Assembly: GCA_037127255.1 (NCBI GenBank)
Contig: JBANSL010000016.1
Location: 1,180,501 to 1,244,500, forward strand
Length of the DNA stretch: 64,000 nucleotides
Direction of reading: 5' to 3'
Source: Persicaria tinctoria
Taxonomy: Eukaryota; Streptophyta; Magnoliopsida; Caryophyllales; Polygonaceae
The translations under genes were made by a program, and so were the position numbers. The notes beneath the pieces were generated by a model. The model was given only the letters and a program-made list of their open reading frames with translations, ran no database searches and was not told the DNA's origin. Positions 20,820 through 33,474 of the stretch are shown here, one piece after another (positions within the stretch are counted from its first letter, which is position 1; every line of letters starts with the position of its first letter).

Positions 20820-22467
20820 TATCTTCTATATCTATATTAAATTTGTTAATTATATTCCCCCAAAAAAAGTGGAGGAAATTTCCTGTTCTCCTTCTTCCGT
20901 CTCGTCTTTATTCAGCAGCTTCCCTTTTTAAGGGTATTGAACGTAGTTTGAAGGTTGTGTACGTGTATAACTAACCTATCTCCATCTCTATTTATAGTTA
21001 TAATAATATAATCGATGACATCGATTTGGTGGTTGTGAACTTGTCGTCTTACACATTATGATATCTGTAGAGATTTTAGTTTGAGTCATTTTCACAACAT
21101 ACACCATTAATAACATGGAAGAACTATTTTTATATATATATGCATGCTAATTTATAAGTCACGGATTAAGGGCTTGTTTGTTAATATAACTAGGGAATGG
21201 AAAGGTAAGGTATTAAATTTTACACATAAAATGTATATGATCATAATTTTTTGTGAGCTTGGAGGAGATGATGGGAAGATTATTAGCTCATCCTAGAGGT
21301 ATTAGTTACCCTCCTTTAAATTAGGGCATAAAAGGATAACAAATTTGTATTAAAAATGAGAGAAGAAGGAGAATAATTAGAATAGTGATCAATGAATCTT
21401 AACTTAAATATGGACTATATTCATAAGGGTAATCATTGCCTTCCCCTCTTACAAAACAAACGGGGGTAAATTGATTTGTATCTTCACCATCAATAAATCA
21501 CTAGTCACGTAAGTTAATTACTACGTATAATTCCTAAATATCACCGTTTAAGGGTGAGGTATATATCTATAGATTGTACAATAGATTATTTTTGTAAACA
21601 CATGTTATAGTATAATTTGTGAACAAATGCGGAGAATTAGGAGATCAATGAGGGAGATTTAAAGGAAAGTTTAAAGAGCAATATTATTCATTTAAAACAA
21701 CATGATTATTAGTACACAACTCATACGAATAATCATGTTGCAATAGATGAATAATTCTTATATGAAAGAACTGTTAATACATACGAATAATTATTACTGC
21801 GTCAGAAGAATAATTATGTTGTTACATACGTAATTTGTTCACGGTTTATACCATAAGAGGTCTTTACACTGGGCCTTTTATAGGGCTGAAAATGAGGCTC
21901 GGATATTCAATTCACCCGCTCCACCAGTACCATTTTGTGGGAAAAAACCCACAAAAAGCGGGTGATGGGTGATGCATATGACAGGCGAAATGGGTGATAG
22001 AGTGGGCATGGATGATGTTTTTTCATCCAATAACCGCTCCAATAACCCGCCCCATTAACCTACACCAATAATCATGCAATAAGAATCCAATAACTCAATT
22101 AAACATATGATTTTACTTTTCTAACCCTTAAAAAACCCATGAATTTCTTTCTTTTGCTATCATTTTCTCACGTTGATTTTATACTGTGCTTTATATTTGG
22201 GTTTATATTGTTAGTAGATTCCCTAGTTAATTTGAAAACTAGATCATGTAGTTAATCCGAAAATGTTTCTATATTGTGTTTATATTGTCATTAGCTAATC
22301 CGAAAATGCTTCTATATTGTTATCTTATTGAAGATATTCTCGTAAGTTATGTATTTCCACGTATTGTTGTACTAGATCTTGGAATATTTTTTAGTTTACA
22401 AGTTGTATATTTTCTATGTATTGTTGAACTTAAACTTGATTGATAGACTAGTATGTTTTTTAAGGTA
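20820..22467. other. Gene-free spacer
   Basis: AT-rich, no gene recognised. About 21880-22060 has GGGTGATGGGTG and CCGCTCC words of a kind seen at hAT-MITE ends, but I could not pair two termini. Confidence 0.35.
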
Positions 22468-22622
22468 TATATTTTATATAATGTTTGAAAATAAAAATAT
22501 TTGGTTCATCTTATTGGATATCCAAGACGAACCAAACATTTTTATTGGATATCCAATAAAAATGTTTCAAATATTATATTTCACATAATGTTTGAAAATA
22601 AAAATGTTTGGCTCATCTTGAA
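22468..22622. repeat. Degenerate tandem duplication with a 34-bp palindrome
   Basis: About 22468-22515 and 22573-22622 are similar (shared ATAATGTTTGAAAATAAAAA...TTTGG.TCATCTT), a duplication with a ~105-base period. Between them 22534-22567 is a perfect palindrome with 17-base arms centred on GGAT|ATCC. A second shorter inverted pair (TTGGTTCATCTT / AAGACGAACCAA) flanks the first copy. Confidence 0.75.
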
Positions 22623-22634
22623 ATATTTTTTGCT

Positions 22635-22775
22635 TGTTTCTTAGCGTCATTTTGCGTTTTTATTGTATATTTAATCGGTTTTCGCCAGTCGATTCGTCGG
22701 TCCCTCGAGATTTAGGCTTCCATAATCTCGAATTCTTACTTAATTTATATATATATATAAAAAAAAAACAAGTTT
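22635..22775 (+). mobile_element. LINE-like 3' tail
   Basis: It ends TCGAATTCTTACTTAAT, then TA repeats and an A-run. It resembles the tails ending near 15738 and 28290. Very short and 5'-truncated. Confidence 0.35.
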
Positions 22776-22966
22776 TACAAAGGGACCGGAGTTTCCTAAT
22801 TCCTAGAAGGGTACTCCACAGTAGTCCACACTGTCCACAGAATAGAACTTTCACGTGTACGGCTATGGTACGTCTTCATCTTCACGCTTTTCCTTGAAGA
22901 TCGAATTCGTCCTCTGTTGGCAAAACACAATATTCCCATCGAAAAATTAAGATATTTAACTTTATA

Positions 22967-23177
22967 CTCGTTCCGTTCGTGAAAACTTGCCGTTTTAGCC
23001 TTTAACATAATTATTAAGGAATATATTACACTACCTAATTTGCCCTTATTTAAATGAACAAATTCAAATTTAAGCTAGGGGTAAATTGGAAAATAAATAG
23101 AGTAAAAATCTAAAATGACATGTTTTATTGAACAAAATGAAAAAGTCTAAAACGACAAGTTTTCGCAAACGGAGGAA
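22967..23177. mobile_element. Stowaway-like MITE
   Basis: The left end CTCGTTCCGTTCGTGAAAACTTG and the right end CAAGTTTTCGCAAACGGAGGAAC are imperfect inverted repeats of the CTCC.TCCGTT type. The interior is AT-rich and non-coding. Confidence 0.6.
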
Positions 23178-23884
23178 CCACCTCTACTAAGTAAAATATG
23201 CTATTCATTTAATTCATTTTATTTTCATGTAAACTTCTCCTCAGTAAAATTCATTAGTATGTGTTTAATATGTCTTGCATTTACAATAGTTACAACATTC
23301 TAAAAAACTATGAACCAAGAAAAAGAGCGGTTGTGGTTGTACAATGATGAAGGATTTGATTGGTCATCGGTGAGTGGATAGTAAGTGCATGAAAAAACTG
23401 ATGTTTATACGATGTCTTATCACTGGAAAGATAGAATGAAAAAATCCACAATGAGCAATGAGACTCTTGAAAACATGACGTTTCTAAAAACATTTGAAAA
23501 TTACAGATTAGCTCAATAAAAAAGAACCACAAAACTTCACCACAAATTACATAAACTGGATTTTTTTTGGATAGCAAAACCTAATAGGGATGACGTGGAC
23601 ACCAAAGGCATGCAGATGCTGAACAAAAATTAGGCAGTTACAGACTTACAGATGAAACTGAACTGAATATTGCGAAGCTTCCACGAAGATGCATATGCAT
23701 TAATCGAACCGTTAATTCCATTTGTTTTCTCCTCAATTAATGATTCAAAAACTGAATTTCCGCTCCTCTTTATAACGCACCCTTGATCTTCAGCAGTATC
23801 CCGTCAAATCGTGAACAATCCTCACAAATTCCTCACATCGATCTCCATCCGAATTCCACTTCGACCACCGCGGAAATTCGCAGC
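23178..23884. promoter_or_regulatory. Upstream region and 5' UTR of the CAX gene
   Basis: No element is recognised between the MITE and the CAX start. The first ATG in frame is at 23885 and the last ~100 bases are likely 5' UTR. TTTATAACG near 23769 could act as a TATA-like site, but I cannot show it. Confidence 0.35.
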
Positions 23885-25992
23885 ATGAAGAGCGGCAACC
23901 ACGCGGCGGCCTCCGGCGAGGTGGCGTGGGCGGCGATGGAGAACGGTGGCGCTGTGACGGCGCCGTTGCTCAAGGGCTCGAGCAAGGAGATCAGGCCCGG
24001 GAGGACGGCGCACAACATGTCGTCGTCGTCGCTGAGGAAGAAATCGGAGCTAGGGCTGGTTTCGAAGGTGCGGTGTGGCGCTTTGAGGCTGACGCTGCAG
24101 AATTTCCAGGAGGTTATTCTCGGGACGAAGCTGTTCGTTCTCTTTCCGGCGATTCCTTTGGCTGTCGTCGCTCAGTGCCTCGATTTTGGACGGGTAAGGT
24201 TTTAGTTTCCTGATTCAATTAGGGCTTCTGAACTATTGCAATTGATTGTTTGAAGTTAGGCATTGTTGATTTGATGATCGATTGCATTTCTGATTTGATC
24301 CCAATTACTTGTACTGGCAGCCATGGGTGTTTGCTTTGAGCTTGCTTGGACTGACCCCTCTTGCTGAGCGTGTGAGCTTTTTAACAGAGTAAGAATCCAC
24401 ATTGCTTAGTGAAGTTCACTATGAAGATTGATTTAAACTCTGTCATTGATCTTTGAATCCACAATTTTGCAGGCAAATTGCATACTACACCGGTCCAACA
24501 GGTACTTCATCTCATCCATTTGAGCAATTCTTTGTTTAATTTCCGTTCTTTCTCACATCCATTACAACATATGCAGTGGGAGGATTACTCAATGCGACGT
24601 GTGGGAATGCAACCGAGCTCATCATAGCGATACTCGCCTTGACACAGAACAAGATCGATGTTGTCAAGTACTCGCTTCTCGGTTCGATACTGTCGAACCT
24701 TCTTCTAGTGCTCGGAACTTCCCTCTTTTGTGGTGGCATTGCCAACATCACCAAGGAGCAGAAATTCGACAGGGTAAAGACTAAAGACTCCGTTCTGATA
24801 TGCGCAATCTTCGTAGTTTTCGTTTCAGTATCATCAATTTTGACCAAACTGTGTATCTTTGCAGAGACAAGCTGATGTGAACACTCTCCTGTTACTTCTT
24901 GGGCTGTTCTGTCACTTGTTGCCACTGCTGTTCGGACTTGCCACCGGAAGTTCTGCGTCTGCCATTGACAGTGTCACACAGACCCTTAGCTTGTCGAGAG
25001 TGTGCAGCATCGCGATGCTGATTGCGTACTTCACTTATCTTATTTTCCAACTTTGGACTCACAGGCAGCTATTCGAAGCCGAGGAGGTGAATTACATATA
25101 CACAAGAACAATGTGAAACTATGAGATAATGATGAGCTTACAAAGTTTTATCTGAAACAGGACTCTGATGACGACGAAGGAGTTGGTTCTGAAGAGGGTC
25201 CTGTGATTGGTTTCTGGAGTGGCTTTGCTTGGTTGATAGGCATGACCGGTGTCGTAGCATTGCTGTCTGAGTATGTTGTTGCCACAATTGAGGTAATTTC
25301 ATGGATCTTTATAGCTATATTGATCAAGCCAATTGCGTTTTTGTCTCGTGAATTCTTAGTTTTTTCGTTCAATTGTGCAGGATGCTTCGGAATCTTGGGG
25401 TCTTAGCATCGGATTCATCAGCATAATCCTGCTTCCCATCGTGGGAAACGCAGCAGAACACGCTGGAGCCATCATCTTCGCCTTCAAGAACAAATTGGTA
25501 AGCTTCCCACTCCCTATTTTATAATCAAACCTTACAGAAACCATGAGATTGCTTAGTTGTGATGAATCTGAATCTCTTCATACTGTTTGAAACACAGGAT
25601 ATATCTTTGGGCGTTGCTTTGGGATCAGCAACTCAAATATCAATGTTTGTGGTAAGAATCTTGATCAAAATGCAACTATGCTAATGTGTTAAGATTAAGT
25701 TCTGAATGAAGTGTAAAACGATATGCATCAGGTTCCGTCATGTGTGATCGTTGCTTGGATCATAGGCACTAACATGGATCTTGTCTTCACCCCACTTGAA
25801 ACCGGCTCTCTAGCTCTATCAATTATCATCACTGGCTTGGCTTTACAGGATGGGACTTCTCACTACATGAAAGGGCTCGTTCTCCTGCTGTGCTACATAG
25901 TGATTGCAGGCTGCTTCTTCGTCCTAAAAACGCCACTCGCTGATCAACCAAACGCCTCAGTCATGGGGATCAACAGAGTCCTAAGAGCATGA
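23885..25992 (+). CDS. CAX-type vacuolar cation/proton exchanger (CAX2/CAX5-like)
   Basis: It encodes a Ca2+/Mn2+:H+ antiporter of the CAX family that loads cations into the vacuole using the proton gradient. Predicted exons: 23885-24193, 24321-24388, 24473-24501, 24577-24773, 24865-25086, 25161-25292, 25381-25497, 25598-25651, 25732-25992; 462 aa, all introns GT-AG with phase kept. The N-terminal tail carries [20 protein letters not shown], typical of the CAX2/CAX5 subgroup. The two CaCA repeats show GNATE at residues 145-149 and GNAAEH at 341-346, the ion-binding motifs. An acidic loop [12 protein letters not shown] (276-287) separates the halves. Length fits the family. The start is the first ATG in frame. 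The subgroup is inferred from memory of the N-terminus; the family call is firm. Confidence 0.95.
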
Positions 25993-26653
25993 AAACCGCG
26001 GCCCCAATGTGGACAGAAAACTGGCTTCGGAACTCAGCAGATTGTTCATGGATGAATTCCAAAAGTCGATTCTTTCATTCAAAGACAAACTGTACTACAA
26101 TGGCACTACTATACCGGCTTGGTAACTAATATACCTATGTACATGGCGCGCCTTAACCGATTCCTCAGGCTGAAACCGCCAAGGCTTTGGCTGGAGGATC
26201 ATGTTGAAGGCGGGGGTGGCTAATCGTCGTTTTCGTTGTTCTTTGTTTCGGCTGGCTCATTGTTGTGTGTGGGGACTGGGGAGATGCAGGGGAGGGTTTG
26301 GTTTGAGTTTTTACCATCTTCTGTAAAGTTCAGTTTGCACCTGTTCTTGTGCTGGCCATCAATAATGAGGACATTGCTGTTTGAATATTTGTTTTTTCAG
26401 TATTTCCTTTGCATAGTTACTGTAATCTGAATATTTGGGAATCATATTTTTATTTCAAGGTTATTGTATTGAGTCTATTGACCACTGAAAAATGAGCCTT
26501 TTGAGCTTATATTTCCTACTCCAGAATGTAAGATACTGTATGAACTATATATAAAGGTGTGAAACCTTCGAAAATTCAGATTTCCTGCAATTTGGATTGT
26601 TTGGATACCATGTTTTTATGATTTATAATACATTATATCACATTATAATATTA
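25993..26653 (+). other. CAX 3' UTR and downstream spacer
   Basis: T-rich sequence follows the stop. No further gene is seen before the hAT-type MITE. The poly(A) site cannot be fixed from sequence alone. Confidence 0.4.
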
Positions 26654-26661
26654 TGTATTAT

Positions 26662-27012
26662 CAGTGGCGGACCCAGAAACTTTTGAGGGGGGGTCACCAG
26701 GGTGGGTGTGGCGGCGGGTTGCTGGGTGGATCGAGGGCTCGACTCGGACTTCTCTCTCACAGTCGGCTGCTACTGTAAATGTAAATGGGGGAAGGGGCGG
26801 CTACTGACTGTAAATGTGTGAGTCGAACCTAGGTCTCCTGACTCCGAAAGAGCTCACCCACATCCTTTGCCAATCGATCCAACGTTGTTTAGTGATTCTT
26901 TACTCTCTTTACTTAATTATATCAAAAACGAGTTTTTTTTTTTTAAAGTGCATATTTCCGGGGCCGAGGGGGGTCACGTGACCCCCCAGGACCCCCCTTG
27001 GGTCCGCCACTA
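26662..27012. mobile_element. hAT-type MITE CAGTGGCGGACCC, 351 bp
   Basis: Inverted ends CAGTGGCGGACCC and GGGTCCGCCACT(A), with the last base changed, are flanked by a perfect 8-base duplication TGTATTAT (26654-26661 and 27013-27020). The ends are of the same type as 19674-20811, but the interior is short. It is non-coding. Confidence 0.8.
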
Positions 27013-27020
27013 TGTATTAT

Positions 27021-27899
27021 TATAAGTGATAAAACAAAAAAAAGATGTGTGGATTCTAATGCATTGTCATCGTAATGCAATTATAATTATAAACATTTTA
27101 ATTGGTTCACTCATTTTATTGTTTAAAATAACATAAATTTAAAATAAAATACTTTGCAGATTGTGTTAATAAAATATCCATTACTATCTAAAGTTTATAA
27201 TTACATTATAAACTTAATTTAATTGATTGACATAATTTACAATGTATTTTGATTTCAAATTTATGTTATTTTAAACGCATCGTAAAACAAGCTAACATTT
27301 ACTATTCAAGTGTTTATAATAATCATAATGGTTATAATCCATACACACCGACACCATTAGATTCCAACTTGCATGCATTATAATGCAATTTTTCTAACAA
27401 TTAATTGTTTTGGTTATTTTTTTAAAATAGATTACTTTTTTGGAATCCAAACACACCCACAGTATTGCTTTATATTAATAATACGAGTGCAGATCCAACT
27501 TATAGCTATTTACAGACATACTTACCTAATGTTATATGTGCCTAATTAAATCAATATTTTAAACTTTACACTCAATCTTCCACATTGGAGGAATTATGGT
27601 TTTACACTAATCAAAGCACTGTCTCTTCTTTGATTACTTTCTCCAATCCTCGTTGTACCGGTAATATTGTATTTGTTCATCTTAAAGTACCAATCTATAT
27701 ATACACACACTAGAACTAGTTAATCTTATATTTTAGACAGGTGAGAGTATTTTTTTAATTTTAGTTTTTAAAAGAAATGAAAAAAAAAAGGATGAAATTT
27801 CCTTAAATGCAAACAAGATCCTCTTTGACTGATGAGATCATCCAAAAGAGCAGTCGAGAACCACCCAAGAACAACGCACCTGAAAACCCTTTCGGGATT
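27021..27899. other. AT-rich spacer
   Basis: No gene or terminal structure is recognised. Confidence 0.35.
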
Positions 27900-28291
27900 T
27901 AAACAAACATTTTCGTGATTTTGGTTATTTTCTTTGTTGGGGCTCTGGCGTATCGGAGTCGGGTCTGGGTGGGTTCGAGGTGGTGTGTATCGAGACGTCT
28001 CCGTGATCCGGAAATTTCTTTGGAGGTTCGTCTTCACCGCCCACAAGGGCTCCTGATTTACCGTTGGCCAGCGGTGTCGTTGCTTGGCTTCAGTTCGTAG
28101 TCTATGTCGTCCCCAACGTGTTAGGATTAGGATTGCAGGGCGGTCAGAATTATTTTGCTTGTCATTGCCTATATTGCACATTTTGTTATTTTCTTTGTAT
28201 GTTTTAACGGTTCGCTGTCTGCCGACTTTGTCGGCCTCTCGAGGTGTCAGGTCTGTCTGACCCTCGAATTCTTACCTTAAAAAAAAAAATC
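27900..28291 (+). mobile_element. LINE-like 3' end with A-tail
   Basis: A GC-richer stretch contains GTCGGCCTCTCGAGGTGTC and ends TCGAATTCTTACCTT followed by 11 A. This resembles 3' ends of plant L1-type LINEs and two other tails in this window. No RT coding remains. Confidence 0.45.
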
Positions 28292-28305
28292 CTCTAGGAC
28301 CTCTA

Positions 28306-28917
28306 CAATCTATTACCTACCCCACCTATTTATTTTAACATTTATTTAGGATCTGTTTGGCAAAGCATGTAGCTTTTTGGAACTTTTGGTTTTATTATTT
28401 TATAGTTTTAAATAAGTTAAATATAATATTTTAATTTAATTAGCTTTTGAAATTGGATTTTCAACATCTACTCACCCCAAACTTTTCAAAATTCTATTCA
28501 TTTTCTCCTATCTGATGAACTAGTTTGTATCAACTACCCTATCAGCTGGGTTATCAAACACCTTACTAGCTTATGAAAACTCTAATTTAACATACTTAAT
28601 CAATCAGCTTCAGCTACTCTATCCGCTTCAGTTACCCCATCAGCTCCGTGTTACCAAACTGACTCTTAATTATTATTATTTTTTTAAAAAATAAAATTAT
28701 ATTTATATTCATAACATTTTTTTTTATATATTTATAAAATATTTTTTTTTAAAATTTTTAAAAATTAAAAGGCAATATTTTATAAAATATAATTTTTAAG
28801 CATACTTTTTAAAAATAAAATTTTATAAATATATAAAAGTAGATGTTAAAAATATAAATATAAATCTTTATTTTTTTTTAAATTAAATAAATATTAAAAT
28901 AAATAGGTGAATAGGTG
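28306..28917. mobile_element. MITE with a Harbinger-like MITE inserted in it
   Basis: The outer inverted repeats (CACCTATTTATTTTAACATTTATTT on the left, about 28324-28348, against AAATATTAAAATAAATAGGTG on the right, about 28890-28911) enclose an AT-rich foldback-like core. Inside lies a 317-base Harbinger-like MITE (28349-28665; ends GGATCTGTTTGGCAA and TTACCAAACTGACTC, flanked by TTA on both sides). The outer edges are approximate. Confidence 0.6.
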
Positions 28918-29144
28918 TTGATTGGTGTAGTTGTAGAAGATCCCACTGCCCAAATTCCCTTAAATGGGTTTCCCTCCCTTTACCCACTCATCTCCTTCCC
29001 CTTCTCTCCAACTGCCCGCTCTCCTCCGCTGCCTTATCTTCTCCGCCCACCCAAACCCCCTCCAACCCCTCCGCGCTCCAATTCGCGATTCCAATCGATT
29101 CCTGCAACTCCCTGTTCGAATTCTCGATTCCTACCTCCACATCC
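28918..29144 (+). promoter_or_regulatory. Upstream region / 5' UTR of the plastid carrier gene
   Basis: A CT-rich leader (CCTCCAACCCCTCC and similar words) lies directly between the MITE and the ATG at 29145, so the promoter region must overlap or abut the MITE. Confidence 0.4.
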
Positions 29145-32100
29145 ATGGAGCCGAACACAGCCTCCCTCGTCTGCCGCACAATTCCAGGCATACACGCTTC
29201 GGAGACCAGCGCTCCCACCGAGCTCTCGCTCTTCCGCTCGCGCCAGGAGTCGCGATTCAGGACGAGGTGGCTCGGAGGCGGCGGCGGCGGCTTCGCTTGC
29301 GCTTCCTTGTCGGAGAAGAGGGAGGATAGAGAATTCGCCCCTAGCATGGAGCAGCTGATCAAGCATCCGGTGGCATTGGTCGCTCTTGTTCCTAAGGATG
29401 CCGCGCTCTTCGCCGCCGGTGCTCTTGCCGGAGCCGCCGCTAAGACCGTCACTGCTCCTCTTGACCGTATAAAGCTTCTTATGCAGGTATAACGCTCTTC
29501 GACTTTTTCATTTGTGAGATTACGACTGCAATTGGAGACATTGAGGCTCGTTTGGTTGGGGCTGTGATGGCCTGGTTCAGTTACCTCTGAAGTCTGAACT
29601 CTGAACTCTGATGAACAACAAAATGTGATTAATTTGGTACTGACATCTTCTAGTCTTGTGGTTTACATTTGGTACTGACATTTTATAGTCTTATTGATTG
29701 CTGAAATAAATTCTGTCAGAAATCTATTGTTGTCCTGCAAGTACCTATTTGCTTGTATACATCTGTTTAACTTTTTTTTTTTTAATCTTTGAGGGACTGA
29801 TTTTTTGGTGCTTGAAGATATATTGAACTTCTTGAAAAACCAACTGGTTAAGTTCTGTGCTGAGTCTGATTATTAACTTTGCTATTCAAAGCTAAAACAC
29901 GAGTGCCCAAAAGCTGTTGCAAAAATTGCTATGATGAGAAGATTAGGGATGGGAACTTGCAATAGATATATTTGCCACGGCCTACAGATTTGTTAGGATT
30001 TTGATTGTGGCGTTGCTTAGATGTCCTTCTGCATTTTGCATCAGAATTATAATTTTAAAACTAAGTATAATTGACTGGCTGTTTCTAAAAGCTGTTATTA
30101 TCTCCTTTTATGTTCTATGTTACAGACACATGGGCTGCGAGTTGGCCAAGAAAGTGCTAAAAAGGCAATTGGATTCCTTGAGGTTTGTGCGTTTCTGCCA
30201 GTTTAGTCGCCTTTTCTATAAATGTTGAACCATAAGAACTTTCTAGACACCACACACGTTATAGCTGCTTCTTCTATATATGTTGAACTGAAATAAGTTT
30301 CTAGACACCACAACACAGTTCATAATAATTGAACAAGATATCATTAAAGAAGTTCCAGGAGACGCAACAATGGAGATGTTATGGGGTGAGTTTGGCCTTA
30401 TGCTATCCTCTGCATTATTACTGCAGGCAGTAGCTATGATAGGGAGTGAGGAGGGCGTGAAAGGATACTGGAAAGGCAATCTTCCTCAGGTTCTAACCAA
30501 CTTTGTTTTAATCTCTTCTGCCCTCTTCTTGTTTAACTGTCCTTGTCTTTAGTTCCTGCCTTTTCATGTATAAGATTTGGAGCAAACTTTGCAGGTGATA
30601 CGAGTCATACCTTACAGCGCGGTGCAACTTTTTGCTTACGAGACATACAAAGTAATACCTCAACTTACTCTCTTCGTTTATACACCAATAGCCTTTCAGG
30701 CCTCTGATTCTTGCTATTCATGAAAATACAGAAGCTTTTTGAGGGAAAGGATGGTAAGCTTTCTGTTGTTGGAAGATTAGCAGCTGGTGCTTGTGCTGGC
30801 ATGACATCAACTCTGGTTAGTGTTGCCGTGTTGTATTCTCATGTTCATGCATAATATTTGGCTAAAATTCTGTTTGAAATATCTCCAAAAAAAAAAAACT
30901 TTTGATTCGATAGAATAACTATTAAGACTATGCTTCTTCTCTTTAGGACTGTAAATGGAAGGAACTATGCATAGTCTTATGAAAATTGAACTGTGATGTG
31001 TTAGTTAAACTTTACATCAAGAGATAATATAAACCTGAATCCTCTTAAAAGATTAGGAGGGATTTATATTCTTCCAGACAAACTTTACGAGCAAGGGATA
31101 TGCTATTGAATGCTTAAAGTCTAAACCCTTGTTATGTTATTTCCAGGTGACATATCCTCTAGATGTCTTGAGATTGAGATTAGCAGTGGAGCCAGGGTCC
31201 AGAACTATGAGTCAGGTATGTGACCCCAGACTTATTCTCCTCAAAATGAAAAAATATTTCCATGGACTAAACAGATGAAATAACCTGCAGGTCGCCATGT
31301 GCATGCTAAGAGAAGAAGGAGCTGCTTCCTTCTTTAAGGGTCTTGGACCATCATTGATTGGAATAGCTCCCTACATAGCTGTGAACTTCTGCGTTTTTGA
31401 CTTGTGAGGCTGGTATATCTCCCTTACGGGAGAGTTGAATTAGAATTTTTGGTATCAGATTTTTTTACGAATTCTCCTTGATTTGTATGGATCTTTGTCA
31501 TGCTAGGGTGAAGAAGTCTTTGCCAGAGAAGTACCAGAAGAGACCCGAATCATCGTTATTGACTGCTTTGGTATCTGCTACTATTGCTACACTTACATGT
31601 TATCCTTTGGACACTGTAAGACGACAAATGCAAATGAGGGGTACTCCTTACAAGACAGTTCTTGATGCCCTTCCTGGTATATTTTGAATTCATTTCCGCC
31701 TGTCTTTTCTTTCCCTAAACTTGATACTGATATATTATTATATGCAATTCTAATGAGTTCATACCAATAGTGAAGCATATCTCCTGCAAGTGACTTGAAA
31801 CAATCATGCATTTGGCCATTGAATTTATTTATTGAGCACAGCCTCAAATCTCTAATCATGAAGTCCTTGACCTGATATGGGTTTTCATTACCGATCTTTG
31901 TTTCTCGGTTGATTGAACTTGCTGCTGCAGGCATTGTGGAACGCGATGGCTGGCTTGGATTGTACAGGGGATTTGTGCCAAATGCACTGAAGACTCTACC
32001 AAACAGCAGGTGATTACACATGTTTGATACATTTTTAATCCCCAATGTTGAAATCTCAAAGAAATATTTCAGTTGAGAGGGCCTGCCTAGACTTCACCTC

Positions 32101-32239
32101 ATGAGCCCTCTTCACATTTTGCAGCATTCGCCTTACAACTTTCGACACTGTCAAAGGCTTGATTGCAGCTGGGGAGAAAGAGTTCCAGAAGATCAAGGAG
32201 GAAAATGAGAAGAACGAAAAGCTAAGACCTAGTGATTGA
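29145..32239 (+). CDS. TAAC: Chloroplast nucleotide carrier, TAAC/PAPST1 type (mitochondrial carrier family)
   Basis: It encodes a plastid member of the mitochondrial carrier family. In Arabidopsis the relative is described as the thylakoid ADP/ATP carrier and as the PAPS transporter PAPST1. Predicted exons: 29145-29486, 30126-30182, 30427-30489, 30595-30651, 30732-30815, 31147-31215, 31291-31403, 31507-31676, 31931-32009, 32125-32239; 382 aa. Three carrier signatures are visible: PLDRIK (105-110), PLDVLR (205-210) and PLDTVR (295-300), each starting a two-helix repeat. The first ~70 residues are Ser/Arg-rich with few acids, as in a plastid transit peptide. The C-terminus is charged (KEFQKIKEENEKNEKLRPSD). 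The match to the Arabidopsis protein through GYWKGNLPQVIR and TYPLDVLRLRLAVEPG is very close by memory. Substrate in this species is inferred from the family. Confidence 0.93.
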
Positions 32240-33474
32240 ACAAGAACCAGTCCTTGGAAGTTTCTTGCTAGCTCGCGATTTTGCTTGCGCTACTCAGGAC
32301 CTTTTCAGGACCCATTAGACACATTTTAAGTAGAGTCATGTAGTTTTTTTGTTTTTTGTTTCTGCATTCAGTAGCCACGTTTTAATGTAGCCTATAGGTG
32401 CTAGTTTGGTGAAAATTTTGTTGGTGCAAATTTTATATAGAGGTTGAGGCTTGAAATTAGTCACCAAGAACCCTAGATGACAAGAGAGGATTATTATATT
32501 TTGTAATTTATTCCTTGATGATGTTTTCATGTTCTTGCTTGATTTTGTTGGAATTTGATTCTCTTAAATTCTGGTTTTTTTTTTTTTGTTTTGTTTTCTT
32601 TGAAGCCCCAAGTAATATAATTTTTATTGCAATGTGATAGTGTAACCTTTTCACTCAAAGATTAATAAAAGATTATTTTAAAATGAAATATATGCATTTT
32701 GGATGAAAAATTACTTTAAATAATACTGTACAAACTATCTTTAACAAAAAATAATACAAAATTTCAAAATTATAAATTCATATGCAAACTAAGCTAGTAT
32801 TAACCCAAAATAATATGATCAAATTCAACCACAAAGATCAACAATAGAATAATCATATATATATATAAAAGCAATTTCAAGTATAAATCGATTTTAAGTT
32901 TTGATTGAATTTTAAATCTAAATCGCTTTTTTGTCTAAAATTTTAATTGAGTTTGAAAACCATAATATTTTTTATAATACAAGTATAGCTTATATATAAA
33001 TTTATAAATTTTAGTGTTTGTACTAAGTATTACTAGTATTTTTATTCAATATTGACACTTGATATTTATTTATTTATTTTTCACTTCCATTCCACAATTT
33101 TTTATTGATAAAAAAAAAAGAGGAAAAAGAAGCCCAGAAACGAACGGTATTGATAAGGCAGACACCAAAAAAGTCGAAGCTCACATCCAAATCGTCTCCT
33201 CCCATCCCCCCTCCTCCTCCATCGTCCGATCTCCCCACTCCCACCTCCTTCCTCAGCCAATCCCCTTTTTTCATTCAATTTATATTTATACTCACCCTCG
33301 CTCCATTTTTTCGGCGCTCACTCCACCATCGGTAAGTTCAAATTTCCGTTCCCTTCCTTCCCAACTTTACAGTTAGGGTTTCTACTCGGCTTTCGATTCA
33401 TTGTTACTGTTGTCGTTGTTCTTGATCTTGTTGTTGTTGTGCTGATTTTCGGGGGTTAGGGATAGGGTTTAGCG
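32240..33474. other. 3' UTR, AT-rich spacer and NF-YB upstream region
   Basis: No gene is seen. The last part is the NF-YB leader, which probably has a 5'-UTR intron with a donor at about 33332 (GGTAAGTTC) and an acceptor at about 33459 (GGGGTTAG), ending 15 bases before the ATG. Confidence 0.4.

Noticed and set aside
21880..22060. Possible hAT-type MITE end with GGGTGATGGGTG words
   Set aside because: I could not find a matching second terminus or target duplication.
24536..24925. Minus-strand frame across CAX exons 4-5
   Set aside because: It spans exons and introns of the sense gene and has no family match.
29034..29452. Antisense open frames opposite exon 1 of the plastid carrier
   Set aside because: Mirror frames of a GC-rich first exon; the sense frame has the family match.
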